Assembly: GCA_942492115.1 (NCBI GenBank)
Contig: CALODL010000012.1
Location: 62,001 to 126,000 of the forward strand
Direction: 5' to 3'
Length of the DNA stretch: 64,000 nt
From: CALODL01 sp942492115
GTDB taxonomy: Bacteria > Planctomycetota > Phycisphaerae > UBA1845 > CAIVHJ01
Below, piece by piece: positions 18,211 through 27,540 of the stretch. Under the pieces are notes generated by a model. The model had not been told where the DNA came from. It searched no databases and saw only the letters and a program-made list of their open reading frames with translations. The translations under genes and the position numbers were made by a program. Position 1 is the stretch's first letter, and each line of letters begins with the position of its first letter.

Positions 18211-21200
18211 ATGATCCTCAAGAAGCTCATCGTTTCCGGCTTCAAAAGCTTCGCCGACAAGACCTCCTTCGATTTCAACAGCGGGGTCACCTGCATCGTG
18301 GGACCCAACGGCTGCGGCAAGAGTAACGTGGTCGATGCCGTCAAATGGGTCGTCGGTGAACAATCGGCCAAGAGCCTCCGTGGCGGCCAGATGCTGGACA
18401 TGATATTCAACGGGTCGAGCACGCGCAAATCGAGCGGCATGGCTCAGGTCGAACTGGTCATTGACAATGCCGACGGCAGCCTCAAGATCGATGCCCCCGA
18501 GGTGACCATCTGTCGACGTCTGTATCGCTCCGGCGAGAGCGGCTACCTCATCAACGGCGAAGCGTGCCGGATGAAGGACATCAAGGAACTGCTGCTCGAC
18601 ACAGGCGTCGGCATGCGGGCCTACTCGGTCATCGAGCAGGGCAAAGTCGATCAACTCCTGCAGGCCAACCCGGAGGAGCGCCGCGCGATCTTCGAAGAAG
18701 CTGCCGGTATCAGCAAGTACAAAGCCCGCCGCAAGGAAGCCGAACGCAAGCTCGATCGCACGCAACAGAACCTCGCCCGATTGCAGGACATCACCGATGA
18801 GCTCGAGTCTCGCCTTCGACGGGTCAAAGCGCAAGCCAGCAAAGCTCGCCGTTATCAGGAATATGACGCCCGCCTCCGCGAGCTGCGTGCCAGTTATGCG
18901 ATGGCCGAATATCATCGACTGACCAGTACAACGGCGACACTGAAAAGCGAGCTCGAGGCAACCTCTGATGCCAAAACGGAGCACGAGGCCCAGCTGGCCA
19001 ACAGCGATACCGAAGGCTCTGATATCAGCGTCAAGACGATGGCCCTTGACGAAGCGATCGAACGTGAAGTGCAACGACACAGCGAACTGCGTTCCGAGAT
19101 CAGTGCCTGTGTTGAACGCCGTCACGCAGCGGAACAGCGTTCTGCCGAACAGGAGGAGTTGCTGACCAGCACGCAGGAGCGGCTCGATAATGAACGGACA
19201 CGCCTCGACGGGCTTCGTCAGCGGGCCTCAGAGGAACGTGCTGCCCTGCCGGCGATCGAGCGGCGCGTTGAAGAGGCTGCTCGGATCGTCGCCGAGAAAA
19301 CCACAGCGGAGCAGGCCATCAGTCGCGAAATTGCAGAGATCGAGGCACGAAGCGAGGATGAGAAGTCGGGGCTCATAGACCTCCTGCGCCAAAGCTCGGA
19401 TCTGCACAACGAGCTCAGTGGCATTGACCACCATCGCGTCGCCCTCGTCGACAAGAAAGAAACACTCGAGACGCGTGACGACGAGATACGCCAATCGCTG
19501 GAAAACGTCCTCGGCCGCAAGGCTCAGGCTCAGCGGCGTGTGACAGCCCTCGAATCACTGCTCGAACGCGAACGGCAGCAACTGCGCGACAAAGAACGGA
19601 TCCATGCTGACCTCAACCGCCGGCGCGGAGAGTCATCCGAGGCCCTCACCAGTCTCAAATCCGAACGCAGTGGCCAAGTTCGCGAGCAGGAATTGCTCAA
19701 TGACCTCGAGCAGAAAATGGAGGGCGTCGATCAGGCTGTACAGGATCTGCTACATCGCAAGATTACCGAACCGGACAACACGCGCCTCGCGGCTATCCAC
19801 GGCATTGTTGCCGACGTCATCACCACTGATACCGAACACGCCGCTGTCATCGAGGCCGCGTTGGCCCGTTGGGCTCAGCACCTCGTCGTCGACAACAGCG
19901 CAGCATTCCTCGAACTCAACGGTGACCTCGGCGAACTCCCCGGCCGTCTGCGCGTGTTGTGCGCAGACCGCCTCAAGCCGTTCATCGAGGGACGTAACTT
20001 CGATGGCCACGAGGGTGTTGTCGCTCGTGCTATCGACTGGGTCAGCTATCCCGAGCCCCTGTCGTTCCTCGCGTGCTATCTGCTTGGACGGACGATCGTG
20101 GTCGACTCGCTTGAAACAGCGCTCAAGCTGGCTGGTGAAGATGCCTACGGTTACGAGTTCGTAACGCTCAGCGGTCAGTTGGTCACATCCGCAGGCGAGT
20201 TGTTGCTCGGGACTGCCGCGGAGCACGTGGGGCTCATTTCACGCAAAAGCCGCCTGCGCGAACTCGAAGTCCATCTGAGTGAAATTGATCAGCAGATCGC
20301 CGAGTTCTCATCGAGCCTCAACCGCCAGCAAGCGGAAAGCGCACACCTTGAACAAGTAATCAATGAGCTTCGCGAATCGATTTCACGCAATCAGACCGAC
20401 AACGCCCAATCACGTGCCGACTTGCAGCATGCCACTGAGCAGGTCGAGCAGTTAACCCGCGAGCAACCACTGATCTCAAGCGAGGTCGCCGCAATCGAGA
20501 GCCAGATTGCCGCAGCGGCCGAGCAAGCCACCCGTCATCAAGAGAGCCTCGAAGCCCTCGCGGCCAAGAACGCCGAGCGCGAACAGATTGTCACGCGCTA
20601 CAAGCGTCAGGTCGAGGACTTGTCCGATGAACGCAACGTGATTCTGGAGGCGTTGACCGCGGCGCGCATAGAGGCCGGTCAACTCGCAGAGAAAAAAGCA
20701 GCGGCCATGTCGGCGATCCATGCCATTGAAGCCCAATTGGCCACCTCCGACCATAATCAGAGCGAGATTCTCGACCAGATCGCCACGTGTGAGCGGCGTA
20801 TTGGTGAGGCGAAAGTAACCGTCTCTGAAACCACAGAACGAATGACTGCTCTGGAGAACAAGGCCGTTGCCCAGGAACAGCACACGCTCGGTTTGCGTCG
20901 CGAACGTGACCAGTTGCGTCAAGCTGCGGAGCGCTTGGCCGAGAAGACCAAATCACTGCGTAGCCGAATCTCCGAACTCGACGAGGCGATTCACGCACAC
21001 CAGCTCAAAGCACAGGAGGCGCAGGTCCGACTCGATGAACTGTGCGTCCGCGTCACCGAGGAACTCGGTGTCGACCTGCACGAGACGTACGCGTCATATG
21101 AGCACGAGCATCAGGACTGGGCTGAGGTCGAACAGGAAATCTCCGACCTGCGGGGCAAAATCGACAGACTGGGCAACATCAATCTCGATGCGATTGCCGA

Positions 21201-21789
21201 GCAGGAAGAAACCGAGCAGCGTCTCGAGTTCCTGGTCAACCAGCGCAACGATCTCGATGAGTCACGCAAGCAACTCGAGGCACTCATCGAAGAACTGAAT
21301 ACCGAGTCGCGGGTGCGCTTCGAGACGACATTCAAGAGTATCCGCACGCACTTCCAGGATCTCTTCCGCAAGCTGTTTGGTGGTGGCAAGGCCGATCTTA
21401 TCATCGACACGACTTGCGAAGACATCCTCGAAGCAGGCATCGACATCGTGGCACGCCCGCCGGGCAAAGAGCTGCAGAGCATCATGCTGATGTCGGGTGG
21501 CGAGAAAACGATGACGACCATTGCTCTGTTGATGAGCATTTTCAAGACTCATCCATCGCCCTTCGTCTTTCTCGACGAAGTCGATGCCGCCCTCGATGAG
21601 GCCAACAACGAACGTTTCAACAACATCATTCTCGAGTTCCTCGATCTCTCGCAATTCATCGTCATCACGCACTCCAAGCGCACGATGCATATCGCCGATT
21701 CGTTGTATGGGGTGACGATGCAGGAGCCCGGCTGCAGCCGACTGGTCAGCGTGAAGTTCGAAGAAAACATCGAACCCGCTGTGGCCTAG
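18211..21789 (+). CDS. smc: Chromosome segregation ATPase SMC
   Basis: The 1192-residue protein has full SMC architecture. The N-terminal Walker A G-P-N-G-C-G-K-S-N is at about residues 31-39 and is followed by the R-loop (S-L-R-G-G). A long coiled coil follows, then a hinge at about 525-665, and a second coiled coil. The C-terminal head has the ABC signature L-M-S-G-G-E-K (about 1093) and Walker B F-V-F-L-D-E-V-D-A-A-L-D (about 1118). SMC dimers with ScpA/ScpB loop and organise the chromosome. scpA and scpB are not in the window. The gene appears monocistronic, with its own promoter and a convergent neighbour (lgt). Confidence 0.96.
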   Translation: MILKKLIVSGFKSFADKTSFDFNSGVTCIVGPNGCGKSNVVDAVKWVVGEQSAKSLRGGQMLDMIFNGSSTRKSSGMAQVELVIDNADGSLKIDAPEVTICRRLYRSGESGYLINGEACRMKDIKELLLDTGVGMRAYSVIEQGKVDQLLQANPEERRAIFEEAAGISKYKARRKEAERKLDRTQQNLARLQDITDELESRLRRVKAQASKARRYQEYDARLRELRASYAMAEYHRLTSTTATLKSELEATSDAKTEHEAQLANSDTEGSDISVKTMALDEAIEREVQRHSELRSEISACVERRHAAEQRSAEQEELLTSTQERLDNERTRLDGLRQRASEERAALPAIERRVEEAARIVAEKTTAEQAISREIAEIEARSEDEKSGLIDLLRQSSDLHNELSGIDHHRVALVDKKETLETRDDEIRQSLENVLGRKAQAQRRVTALESLLERERQQLRDKERIHADLNRRRGESSEALTSLKSERSGQVREQELLNDLEQKMEGVDQAVQDLLHRKITEPDNTRLAAIHGIVADVITTDTEHAAVIEAALARWAQHLVVDNSAAFLELNGDLGELPGRLRVLCADRLKPFIEGRNFDGHEGVVARAIDWVSYPEPLSFLACYLLGRTIVVDSLETALKLAGEDAYGYEFVTLSGQLVTSAGELLLGTAAEHVGLISRKSRLRELEVHLSEIDQQIAEFSSSLNRQQAESAHLEQVINELRESISRNQTDNAQSRADLQHATEQVEQLTREQPLISSEVAAIESQIAAAAEQATRHQESLEALAAKNAEREQIVTRYKRQVEDLSDERNVILEALTAARIEAGQLAEKKAAAMSAIHAIEAQLATSDHNQSEILDQIATCERRIGEAKVTVSETTERMTALENKAVAQEQHTLGLRRERDQLRQAAERLAEKTKSLRSRISELDEAIHAHQLKAQEAQVRLDELCVRVTEELGVDLHETYASYEHEHQDWAEVEQEISDLRGKIDRLGNINLDAIAEQEETEQRLEFLVNQRNDLDESRKQLEALIEELNTESRVRFETTFKSIRTHFQDLFRKLFGGGKADLIIDTTCEDILEAGIDIVARPPGKELQSIMLMSGGEKTMTTIALLMSIFKTHPSPFVFLDEVDAALDEANNERFNNIILEFLDLSQFIVITHSKRTMHIADSLYGVTMQEPGCSRLVSVKFEENIEPAVA

Positions 21790-21845
21790 CCGATCCACCA
21801 CCTTCGTGCACGACAGGATTGACAGCACGCCCGGCCTTCCGTCAA

Positions 21846-23039
21846 TCAGGAGGACGGTGCGTCTTCGGGAACGAAGCGGAAGCGTTCAGTCGTCGCTGCC
21901 TGCGCCGGCAGGTAGCGCAGGGCGATGAACATGAGAACACCGCTGGCGATCATCAGGAGACTGAGGAACTGTGAAATGGTCAGCCCAAACGAGTCCTGTG
22001 GATTGTCCACGCGAATCAACTCGAGAATGATGCGGGTCCACGGATAGGTCATCAGCCCGATGGCCATGACCATGCCGTGCCGCTTGCGGATACGAAACAC
22101 CATCGCCAGGAACAACGCTGCGAGCACAGCGTTGATCGAACCATACAGCTGCACAGGATGGACCTTGCGCGTATGGTAATGGGCCGCGAGATCGGACAGC
22201 TCGGCCGGCGTCATCTTTTCCCCGGGATACTCCAGGGAAGGATACTTCGCGAGGTTATCCTCGAACTGACGGTACTGGCGGGCCTCGGCATCGGCGAACT
22301 TCTTTGCCGAAGCCACCTTCTTCTCGGCAGCGCTCACCAGGGCCTTGTCACGTGAAGTCTTCTTGATGTGCTCGAGTTCGGCCCGTGCTTCATCCAACGA
22401 CCGCCGGTACTTGGTGCGGGCCGCGGCGGTCTGATCGATGTACATGCGGCTCAACGGTCCCTGGGGCCCGGCCAGCAACGGTCCCGGGACCTCGACATTG
22501 CGATTCTGATACTGCCGAACATAGGCGGGACTGCCGAAGGGGAATTCGACCCCCCACTTCTCGGCCGCCGACCCCTCACAAATGCCGCCCCAGCAGCAGC
22601 CGTTCAAGAAACAGCCGACGCGCCCGAAGGCCAATCCCCACATGAGGCCAGGTGCCATGATATCGAAGTACAAGCGCATGGGTACGCGCTTCACGACCAT
22701 GTAGATCGTCAACAACAGCATGGCGCCCGCCAGGCCACCCAGGAACTCCATTCCACCTTGTGTAATGTTGGTGATGTCGAGCAGGGCCATCACGAAGTTC
22801 TTGTAGCGGGGCGCAAAATCGCGATCCCAATAGTGAATGACATACATCAGGCGTGCACCGACCACGCCGCCGATCAGAGCGAAGAAACCAAGATTGATCA
22901 CGACATCAGGATCGACCCCCACCTTCTGGGCCCGGCGCACGGCCATCCAGACGGCCGTGAGGAAACCGATCATGAGCATGAAGCCGTAGCTCTTGATGGG
23001 CCAACCAATCAGGGGGATTTCGAAGAGTTCTGGATGCAT
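21846..23039 (-). CDS. lgt: Prolipoprotein diacylglyceryl transferase with a large central insertion
   Basis: The N-terminus (P-L-I-G-W-P-I-K-S-Y-G) and the family signature G-R-V-G-C-F-L-N-G-C-C-W-G-G (about residues 134-147) identify Lgt. Lgt attaches diacylglycerol from phosphatidylglycerol to lipobox cysteines in the inner membrane. The protein is 397 residues against about 260-300 usually. The excess is a charged, Ala/Lys/Glu-rich, probably coiled-coil stretch at about residues 185-285. It lies between the signature and the conserved H-P-V-Q-L-Y-G that precedes the last helices. Several lipobox proteins encoded in this window would be its substrates. It is the last gene of a kdsA-panC-lgt unit, 54 bp after panC. 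Confidence 0.92.
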   Translation of the reverse strand: MHPELFEIPLIGWPIKSYGFMLMIGFLTAVWMAVRRAQKVGVDPDVVINLGFFALIGGVVGARLMYVIHYWDRDFAPRYKNFVMALLDITNITQGGMEFLGGLAGAMLLLTIYMVVKRVPMRLYFDIMAPGLMWGLAFGRVGCFLNGCCWGGICEGSAAEKWGVEFPFGSPAYVRQYQNRNVEVPGPLLAGPQGPLSRMYIDQTAAARTKYRRSLDEARAELEHIKKTSRDKALVSAAEKKVASAKKFADAEARQYRQFEDNLAKYPSLEYPGEKMTPAELSDLAAHYHTRKVHPVQLYGSINAVLAALFLAMVFRIRKRHGMVMAIGLMTYPWTRIILELIRVDNPQDSFGLTISQFLSLLMIASGVLMFIALRYLPAQAATTERFRFVPEDAPSS

Positions 23040-23093
23040 GACCGCCTCGTCCTTGATTGCGGCGGATCAGAGGACCGCCTGAAAGGGCAAATC

Positions 23094-23954
23094 CTAACCG
23101 CTCGTCCCAACGCCGTCTATCAGGAGGTTGTCGATCAGTCGACATGATCCCAGGCGCGCGGCTACGGCGACCAGGACCGGGAAACGACGACCATCCCATG
23201 GCTCGAGGACGTCCGGATCGACCAGTTCGAGGTAGTCGATCTCGAACGGGCCTGCAGCTGCAATGCGCTGGCGGGCTTCCTCGGCCAACCGGGTCCCATC
23301 GCGACGCCCGCCCTGCACGGCCTCGGCCACACCGGTCAAGCTGTGATACAGGACCGGAGCCTGCGCGCGTTCGGTATGAGACAGGTAGGCGTTGCGACTG
23401 GACATGGCCAAACCATCGGGCTCACGCTGCGTCGGGCAGGCGACGATGTCGACGGCCATGTCGAGGGCCTCGACCATGCGGCGGATGATGACGACCTGCT
23501 GAGCATCCTTCTGACCAAAATAGGCGCGGTTGGGTATGACGATATTGAACAGCTTGGCAACAACCTGACACACGCCATCGAAATGCATTGGGCGCGTGCG
23601 GCCGCACAAAACCTCACCGAGCCGGCCGCAGGTAATCCACGGTGTGTCGCGCCCCGAGTAGATTTCAGAGCGATCTGGATGAAACACAACGTCCACGCCA
23701 GCAGCGCGACAGCATGCCAGATCTTCGTCGAGTCGACGGGGGTAGCTGGCATAGTCTTCGCCGGCGCCGAACTGGGTGGGGTTGACGAAGATACTCGCAA
23801 CCACAACAGCGCAGTCCGACCGTGCGCGGTTCAGCAAGGACACATGCCCTGAATGGAGGGCGCCCATGGTTGGCACGAAACCGATACAGGCCCCACTGCG
23901 TCGGATCGGCTCGAGAATGTCACGAACATCGCGAATGGTGCAGGCCGCAATCAC
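23094..23954 (-). CDS. panC: Pantothenate synthetase (pantoate-beta-alanine ligase)
   Basis: The 286-residue protein starts at GTG 23954. It carries the nucleotidyl-transferase motif G-F-V-P-T-M-G-A-L-H-S-G-H near the N-terminus, V-N-P-T-Q-F-G, and F-G-Q-K-D-A-Q-Q. The second ATP-binding motif M-S-S-R-N-A-Y-L also fits. It condenses pantoate and beta-alanine with ATP to make pantothenate for coenzyme A. It lies 13 bp after kdsA and 54 bp before lgt, all on the minus strand, so the three are probably co-transcribed. No panB or panD is in the window. Confidence 0.95.
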   Translation of the reverse strand: MIAACTIRDVRDILEPIRRSGACIGFVPTMGALHSGHVSLLNRARSDCAVVVASIFVNPTQFGAGEDYASYPRRLDEDLACCRAAGVDVVFHPDRSEIYSGRDTPWITCGRLGEVLCGRTRPMHFDGVCQVVAKLFNIVIPNRAYFGQKDAQQVVIIRRMVEALDMAVDIVACPTQREPDGLAMSSRNAYLSHTERAQAPVLYHSLTGVAEAVQGGRRDGTRLAEEARQRIAAAGPFEIDYLELVDPDVLEPWDGRRFPVLVAVAARLGSCRLIDNLLIDGVGTSG

Positions 23955-23967
23955 AGCCGACCCCCGA

Positions 23968-24810
23968 TCAGGATGCCGAATTGGCCGGGGTGCTTACAAG
24001 TGCCTCGCGAACGGCGACACACCGTTGAATAACCGCGCGGAACTGATCGATCGGCAACACGGTGGCTGCATCGCTCAGCGCCTGGTCGGGCTGGTCATGC
24101 ACTTCAACAAACAGCGCGTCAGCTCCAGCTGCCACTGCCGCTGAAGCCAGCGTTCCGGCAAAGGCGCGTTGACCACCACTCTGCGTGCCCTGCCCCCCCG
24201 GATGTTGGCAGGAATGCGTCGCATCGAAGACGACGGGCGCGAACTGCTGCATGCGGGGAATGGCGGTCATGTCGTTGACCAGGCGGTTGTAGCCAAAGAA
24301 AGTGCCCCGTTCAGTGAGCAGGGTGCCTGCCGCACCCGAATGTGCCAGCTTCTCGACGACGTTGGCCATCTCCTCCGGAGACATGAACTGGCCCTTCTTG
24401 ACGTTGACTGCTTTCCCAGTGCGCGCAGCAGCCACGAGCAGGTCGGTCTGGCGGCACAGAAAGGCCGGAATCTGCAGAAGATCAAGCACCTGGCCGGCTG
24501 CTTCAGCCTGTCGTGGTTCGTGGATGTCGCTGACCACGGACAGCCCCGTCCGGGCACGAACCTCATCAAGGATGGCCAGGCCTTCATCCAAACCGGGGCC
24601 GCGAAAGCTGTCGACGCTCGATCTATTGGCCTTGTCGAAGCTCGCCTTGAAGATCAGCGGCACGCCGACCTCGCTCGCCACGCGTTCGATGGCTTCCGCC
24701 AGGCGGAGCGTATGCTCGCGCGATTCGATGACACAGGGCCCGGCCAGGACTGCGAGCGGAGCTCCACCACCGATTTGCACTGATCCAATGTCGACTGTTC
24801 GGGATGGCAT
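23968..24810 (-). CDS. kdsA: 3-deoxy-8-phosphooctulonate (KDO-8-P) synthase
   Basis: The protein matches KdsA throughout: A-G-P-C-V-I-E-S near residue 25, F-K-A-S-F-D-K-A-N-R-S, G-P-G-L-D-E-G-L, the P-A-F-L-C-R-Q-T-D-L-L loop, and V-K-K-G-Q-F. The enzyme joins phosphoenolpyruvate and arabinose-5-phosphate for the LPS inner core, which argues for an LPS-bearing outer membrane. The ATG at 24810 has GGAG 11 nt upstream and is preferred over a GTG four codons earlier (24822). Cys in A-G-P-C suggests a possible metal-dependent class, by family knowledge only. It is the first gene of kdsA-panC-lgt. Confidence 0.94.
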   Translation of the reverse strand: MPSRTVDIGSVQIGGGAPLAVLAGPCVIESREHTLRLAEAIERVASEVGVPLIFKASFDKANRSSVDSFRGPGLDEGLAILDEVRARTGLSVVSDIHEPRQAEAAGQVLDLLQIPAFLCRQTDLLVAAARTGKAVNVKKGQFMSPEEMANVVEKLAHSGAAGTLLTERGTFFGYNRLVNDMTAIPRMQQFAPVVFDATHSCQHPGGQGTQSGGQRAFAGTLASAAVAAGADALFVEVHDQPDQALSDAATVLPIDQFRAVIQRCVAVREALVSTPANSAS

Positions 24811-24933
24811 GATGGACAACACTCCGTTAACTTGACTGCTCCTCGAATGGGTATCCTAGTCAATCGTGTGGGTCTATTCCACGGGGCCCGCATCGCAACA
24901 GGTGACGGCCCCCGCCACGACCTCGGCGTCCGC

Positions 24934-24962
24934 TTGGCTGAGCGCCGCTCCGTGATTATACT
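24934..24962 (+). promoter_or_regulatory. Strong promoter (TTGGCT-N17-TATACT) of the acyltransferase gene
   Basis: TTGGCT (24934-24939) and TATACT (24957-24962) are spaced by 17 nt. The -10 box ends 11 nt before the ATG at 24974 and there is no Shine-Dalgarno sequence, so the mRNA is probably leaderless or nearly so. Confidence 0.6.
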
Positions 24963-24973
24963 CCAACCCCCAT

Positions 24974-25894
24974 ATGGCCACTCACGACTCACCAGGTGGA
25001 CAGGCAGTGCCGTGGATGTTGCGACTCAAATTGTCGATCACTCGCACACTCCTCGCCGGCACAGCGCGGATGATCAGGCTTCAGGGCCTCTATCACGTGG
25101 TTCGATTGTTCGCACTTTGCGAGTACGCCTGTGATTTCCGTCGCAGAAAACGATTCTACCGTGAACTGAAGCGCCTGCTGGGCAGCGCATACGATCATGC
25201 CAGCGCCCGCCATGCCTGCCGCAGCTATTTCACCCGAGTCCGATGTGACAAGGTTTACTATCTGATCTTCGATCTACTGCCGCAACATCAGATCATGGAG
25301 CGCATCCACACGTCAGGCCGAGAGCAGCTCGACCACTCGTTGGCGCGCAATAAAGGTGCGTACTATGCGCTGTGCCACCTGGGGGCCCAGCACGTTGCCG
25401 GGTTGATCATGAGCTTCATGGGATACCAGGTCGCCGGCGTGCGTGATCCAAACGAAAGCGCGCTGCGCAAGTACATCCAGAAAAAGTATGAGAATCGCTT
25501 TGCCGAGTTGCGCGCAACCAAAATACTGCACACCAACACGCTGCCGCGCGACATCTATCGCTGCTTCAAAGACAACTATCTCGTGGGCAGTGCTCTCGAT
25601 GTCAAGTCCATCAAGTTCCCACATCTCAAGACGGCTCAGGTAACGCTCTTCGGTGAGACGCATCAGTTCCTGACCGGTACGGTCCAAATCGCGATACGGT
25701 GCAAGGCCGCGATCCACCAGGGTTTCGTGATCTCCCACCCCGGTTTTCGCTATGAACTGACGGGTACAGCCCCGCTCGTCGATCCCGAAAGCGCCGAAGA
25801 CACACCTGAAACCGTCCAACACATCATGCAGGCATACGCCAGCAACATCGAACAGTTCGTGCGTGCTCATCCCGACCACCTGAGCAGGCTCTAA
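24974..25894 (+). CDS. LpxL/HtrB-like lipid A acyltransferase family protein with altered catalytic motif
   Basis: The 306-residue protein has the layout of the late lipid A acyltransferases: a membrane-proximal N-terminus, a helical region (Y-F-T-R-V-R-C-D-K-V-Y-Y), then the motif region at about residue 130. The catalytic HX4(D/E) motif of this family is normally H-F-G-N-W-E. Here it reads C-H-L-G-A-Q-H, with His in place of the acidic residue. A following basic stretch and an aromatic C-terminal domain are retained. It could still be an acyltransferase with a different dyad, or a non-catalytic relative. Its place beside kdsA, in divergent orientation, supports an envelope-lipid role. An alternative ATG lies at 25016. 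Confidence 0.68.
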   Translation: MATHDSPGGQAVPWMLRLKLSITRTLLAGTARMIRLQGLYHVVRLFALCEYACDFRRRKRFYRELKRLLGSAYDHASARHACRSYFTRVRCDKVYYLIFDLLPQHQIMERIHTSGREQLDHSLARNKGAYYALCHLGAQHVAGLIMSFMGYQVAGVRDPNESALRKYIQKKYENRFAELRATKILHTNTLPRDIYRCFKDNYLVGSALDVKSIKFPHLKTAQVTLFGETHQFLTGTVQIAIRCKAAIHQGFVISHPGFRYELTGTAPLVDPESAEDTPETVQHIMQAYASNIEQFVRAHPDHLSRL

Positions 25895-26241
25895 GTGCCC
25901 CATTTCACAATTCTTTGTAGGGTTTTCCGGACGCTTGCCGCCCTGGACTGTGTTGCTCGTCGTCAACGATGTCAGGCATCGCCTCCTCCTCGCGCCTTGC
26001 CCAACACGACAAGCGCCGCGGAGAACCCTACACCCAACTATGAAAGGGAGCACTAAGTCACTGCGCTATCGGACCACCCACCTGCCGTTCTCTGACACTG
26101 CTTCTTCCCGGCCATTCCCGAATATCTGGACCTCCGCGAGGTGCGCGCCTGGCCTCGCCACCGTACGTATTTGAGACTTGTTGCGGCGCTGGGGGAAAGC
26201 GCCACCCGCTCATTGTTTTGCTACGGCGAAAGAGGTCAAAA
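25895..26241 (+). other. 347-bp gap with a nested secondary structure
   Basis: No convincing protein-coding frame is present. The region contains the four-helix structure at 25918-26030, described separately. It also holds a leader hairpin GGCGCT-GGGGGAA-AGCGCC (26185-26203) ahead of the matrixin-like gene. Confidence 0.55.
25918..26030 (+). ncRNA. Candidate structured RNA (113 nt, four nested helices)
   Basis: The ends pair over 12 bp with one G-U (25918-25929 with 26019-26030). Inside lie CGCTTG with CAAGCG (25932-25937 / 26010-26015), GTGTTG with CAACAC (25950-25955 / 26002-26007), and an apical CGATG-TCAGG-CATCG (25967-25981). All four helices are mutually compatible. No known RNA family was recognised. 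It could also be a small inverted-repeat element, but no target duplication was seen. The strand is not determined. Confidence 0.35.
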
Positions 26242-27540
26242 GTGCTCCGATTCGCGCACATCGTGTACCTGTGTGGTGCCAGTGCAGTCGTGTCTTCGAC
26301 GCTCGGCTGCGGTGGCGGCGCCGAGGATATCATCGCAGCGAGCACGACAAACGCATCCACGCCGCCGCGCGCTCTGGCGGCCGCGCCGTTTGCAATGGCT
26401 CGCACCGTTGCAGTCGACGCCACTGGTCGCGGTACATTCGAGAACGAACACTTTAGCGGCGACGATGTGGATGTGTGGGACATTGGAGCACTGTCGACCG
26501 GTACACGCGTGATCGTTGATGTCACGGCTCATGGCATCGACCTGTCCGCAGGCTTCTTTGACGACACATTTCAGGTCCTCATGCTGAATCATGATCGCTT
26601 TCATAAGAAGAATGTCGATCCCTATGCGATCGTAGATATTCGAGAAGACACTGGTTCATTGTTCATCGTACTCGCAGCTGCTGATATTGCGCGCAACGGA
26701 TCGTACAAGGCCACGGTCACCGTGACGAGGGATCTGATCATCCAGAGTACCCAGCAGCAGCATGTCGTATTGAACTTTGCGGGCGGCAAGAACATTGCCA
26801 TCGGCAGCACACCGGCACAGGACCTCGAGCCGTTCGATGCGGCTGTACTGAGCACTGCGTGGGTCGGGCGAACGGAAGAAATGAAAGACATCGTCCGTGA
26901 AAGCATGCGCCGCGCTTACAGCGGACTGGGCGTGGTTTTTCATGACGCGGCCGATGTGCCCCAGAATGTAGACGTCACCTGGGTTCATTTCGGCGGCAAG
27001 CATCCCAGCAATGTGGGGCTGGCGGCCAACGTGGATTACGGGAATCGTTATCGCACTCAGGCCGCGATCGTTTACGTCGGCAACTTCGCCAAATACGTCA
27101 AGTATGGCTATACCTCCGCTGAAATCGCGCAGGGCTTTGCCAATGTCGCAGCCCACGAATTGGGTCACCTGCTCGGTTGTAACCACAGCGACGACCCTGC
27201 CGATGTCATGAACGTCAGCCCGACTGTTGATGCTTTGGTCGCCCCGCAATTCTTCGTGCCCACCGCAGCGCTCGATCCCAAGGTGTTCAAGGCCGGACTT
27301 CAGGACGGCGCGAACCTCGTGTTCCTCGCGACCGGCGGTGATTGGTTGGAGGTCGAGGAAGCGCGCGCGCGCAGTGCTTCCGAGTATCTTGCGGTGGTCC
27401 CTGAGCGCAAGCCAATGTACTACAGCTCTCTCGAAACGGGAATGGCGCAGCAGGCCGCAGCCCGACACAAGGCCAGCAGCCGCCAACTCGCCCCACGGAT
27501 GACCTGCAGGCGGTGCACGAATGGCTGGACGCTGAAGTAG
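26242..27540 (+). CDS. Matrixin-like zinc metalloprotease lipoprotein
   Basis: The preferred start is GTG 26242, 7 nt after AGAGG, giving 432 residues. An upstream TTG (26218) would add eight residues before the signal peptide. The leader ends in S-S-T-L-G-C, a lipobox. The extended metzincin zinc motif H-E-L-G-H-L-L-G-C-N-H is at about residues 305-315. It is followed by D-V-M-N-V-S, which may supply the Met-turn. The N-terminal 190 residues look like a beta-rich prodomain or binding domain. It is probably an exported zinc protease anchored at the envelope. Substrate is unknown. Confidence 0.78.
   Translation: MLRFAHIVYLCGASAVVSSTLGCGGGAEDIIAASTTNASTPPRALAAAPFAMARTVAVDATGRGTFENEHFSGDDVDVWDIGALSTGTRVIVDVTAHGIDLSAGFFDDTFQVLMLNHDRFHKKNVDPYAIVDIREDTGSLFIVLAAADIARNGSYKATVTVTRDLIIQSTQQQHVVLNFAGGKNIAIGSTPAQDLEPFDAAVLSTAWVGRTEEMKDIVRESMRRAYSGLGVVFHDAADVPQNVDVTWVHFGGKHPSNVGLAANVDYGNRYRTQAAIVYVGNFAKYVKYGYTSAEIAQGFANVAAHELGHLLGCNHSDDPADVMNVSPTVDALVAPQFFVPTAALDPKVFKAGLQDGANLVFLATGGDWLEVEEARARSASEYLAVVPERKPMYYSSLETGMAQQAAARHKASSRQLAPRMTCRRCTNGWTLK

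Noticed and set aside
25918..26030. MITE or small insertion element
   Set aside because: The ends are inverted repeats, but no flanking direct duplication and no second copy was seen in the window; kept as a possible structured RNA instead.
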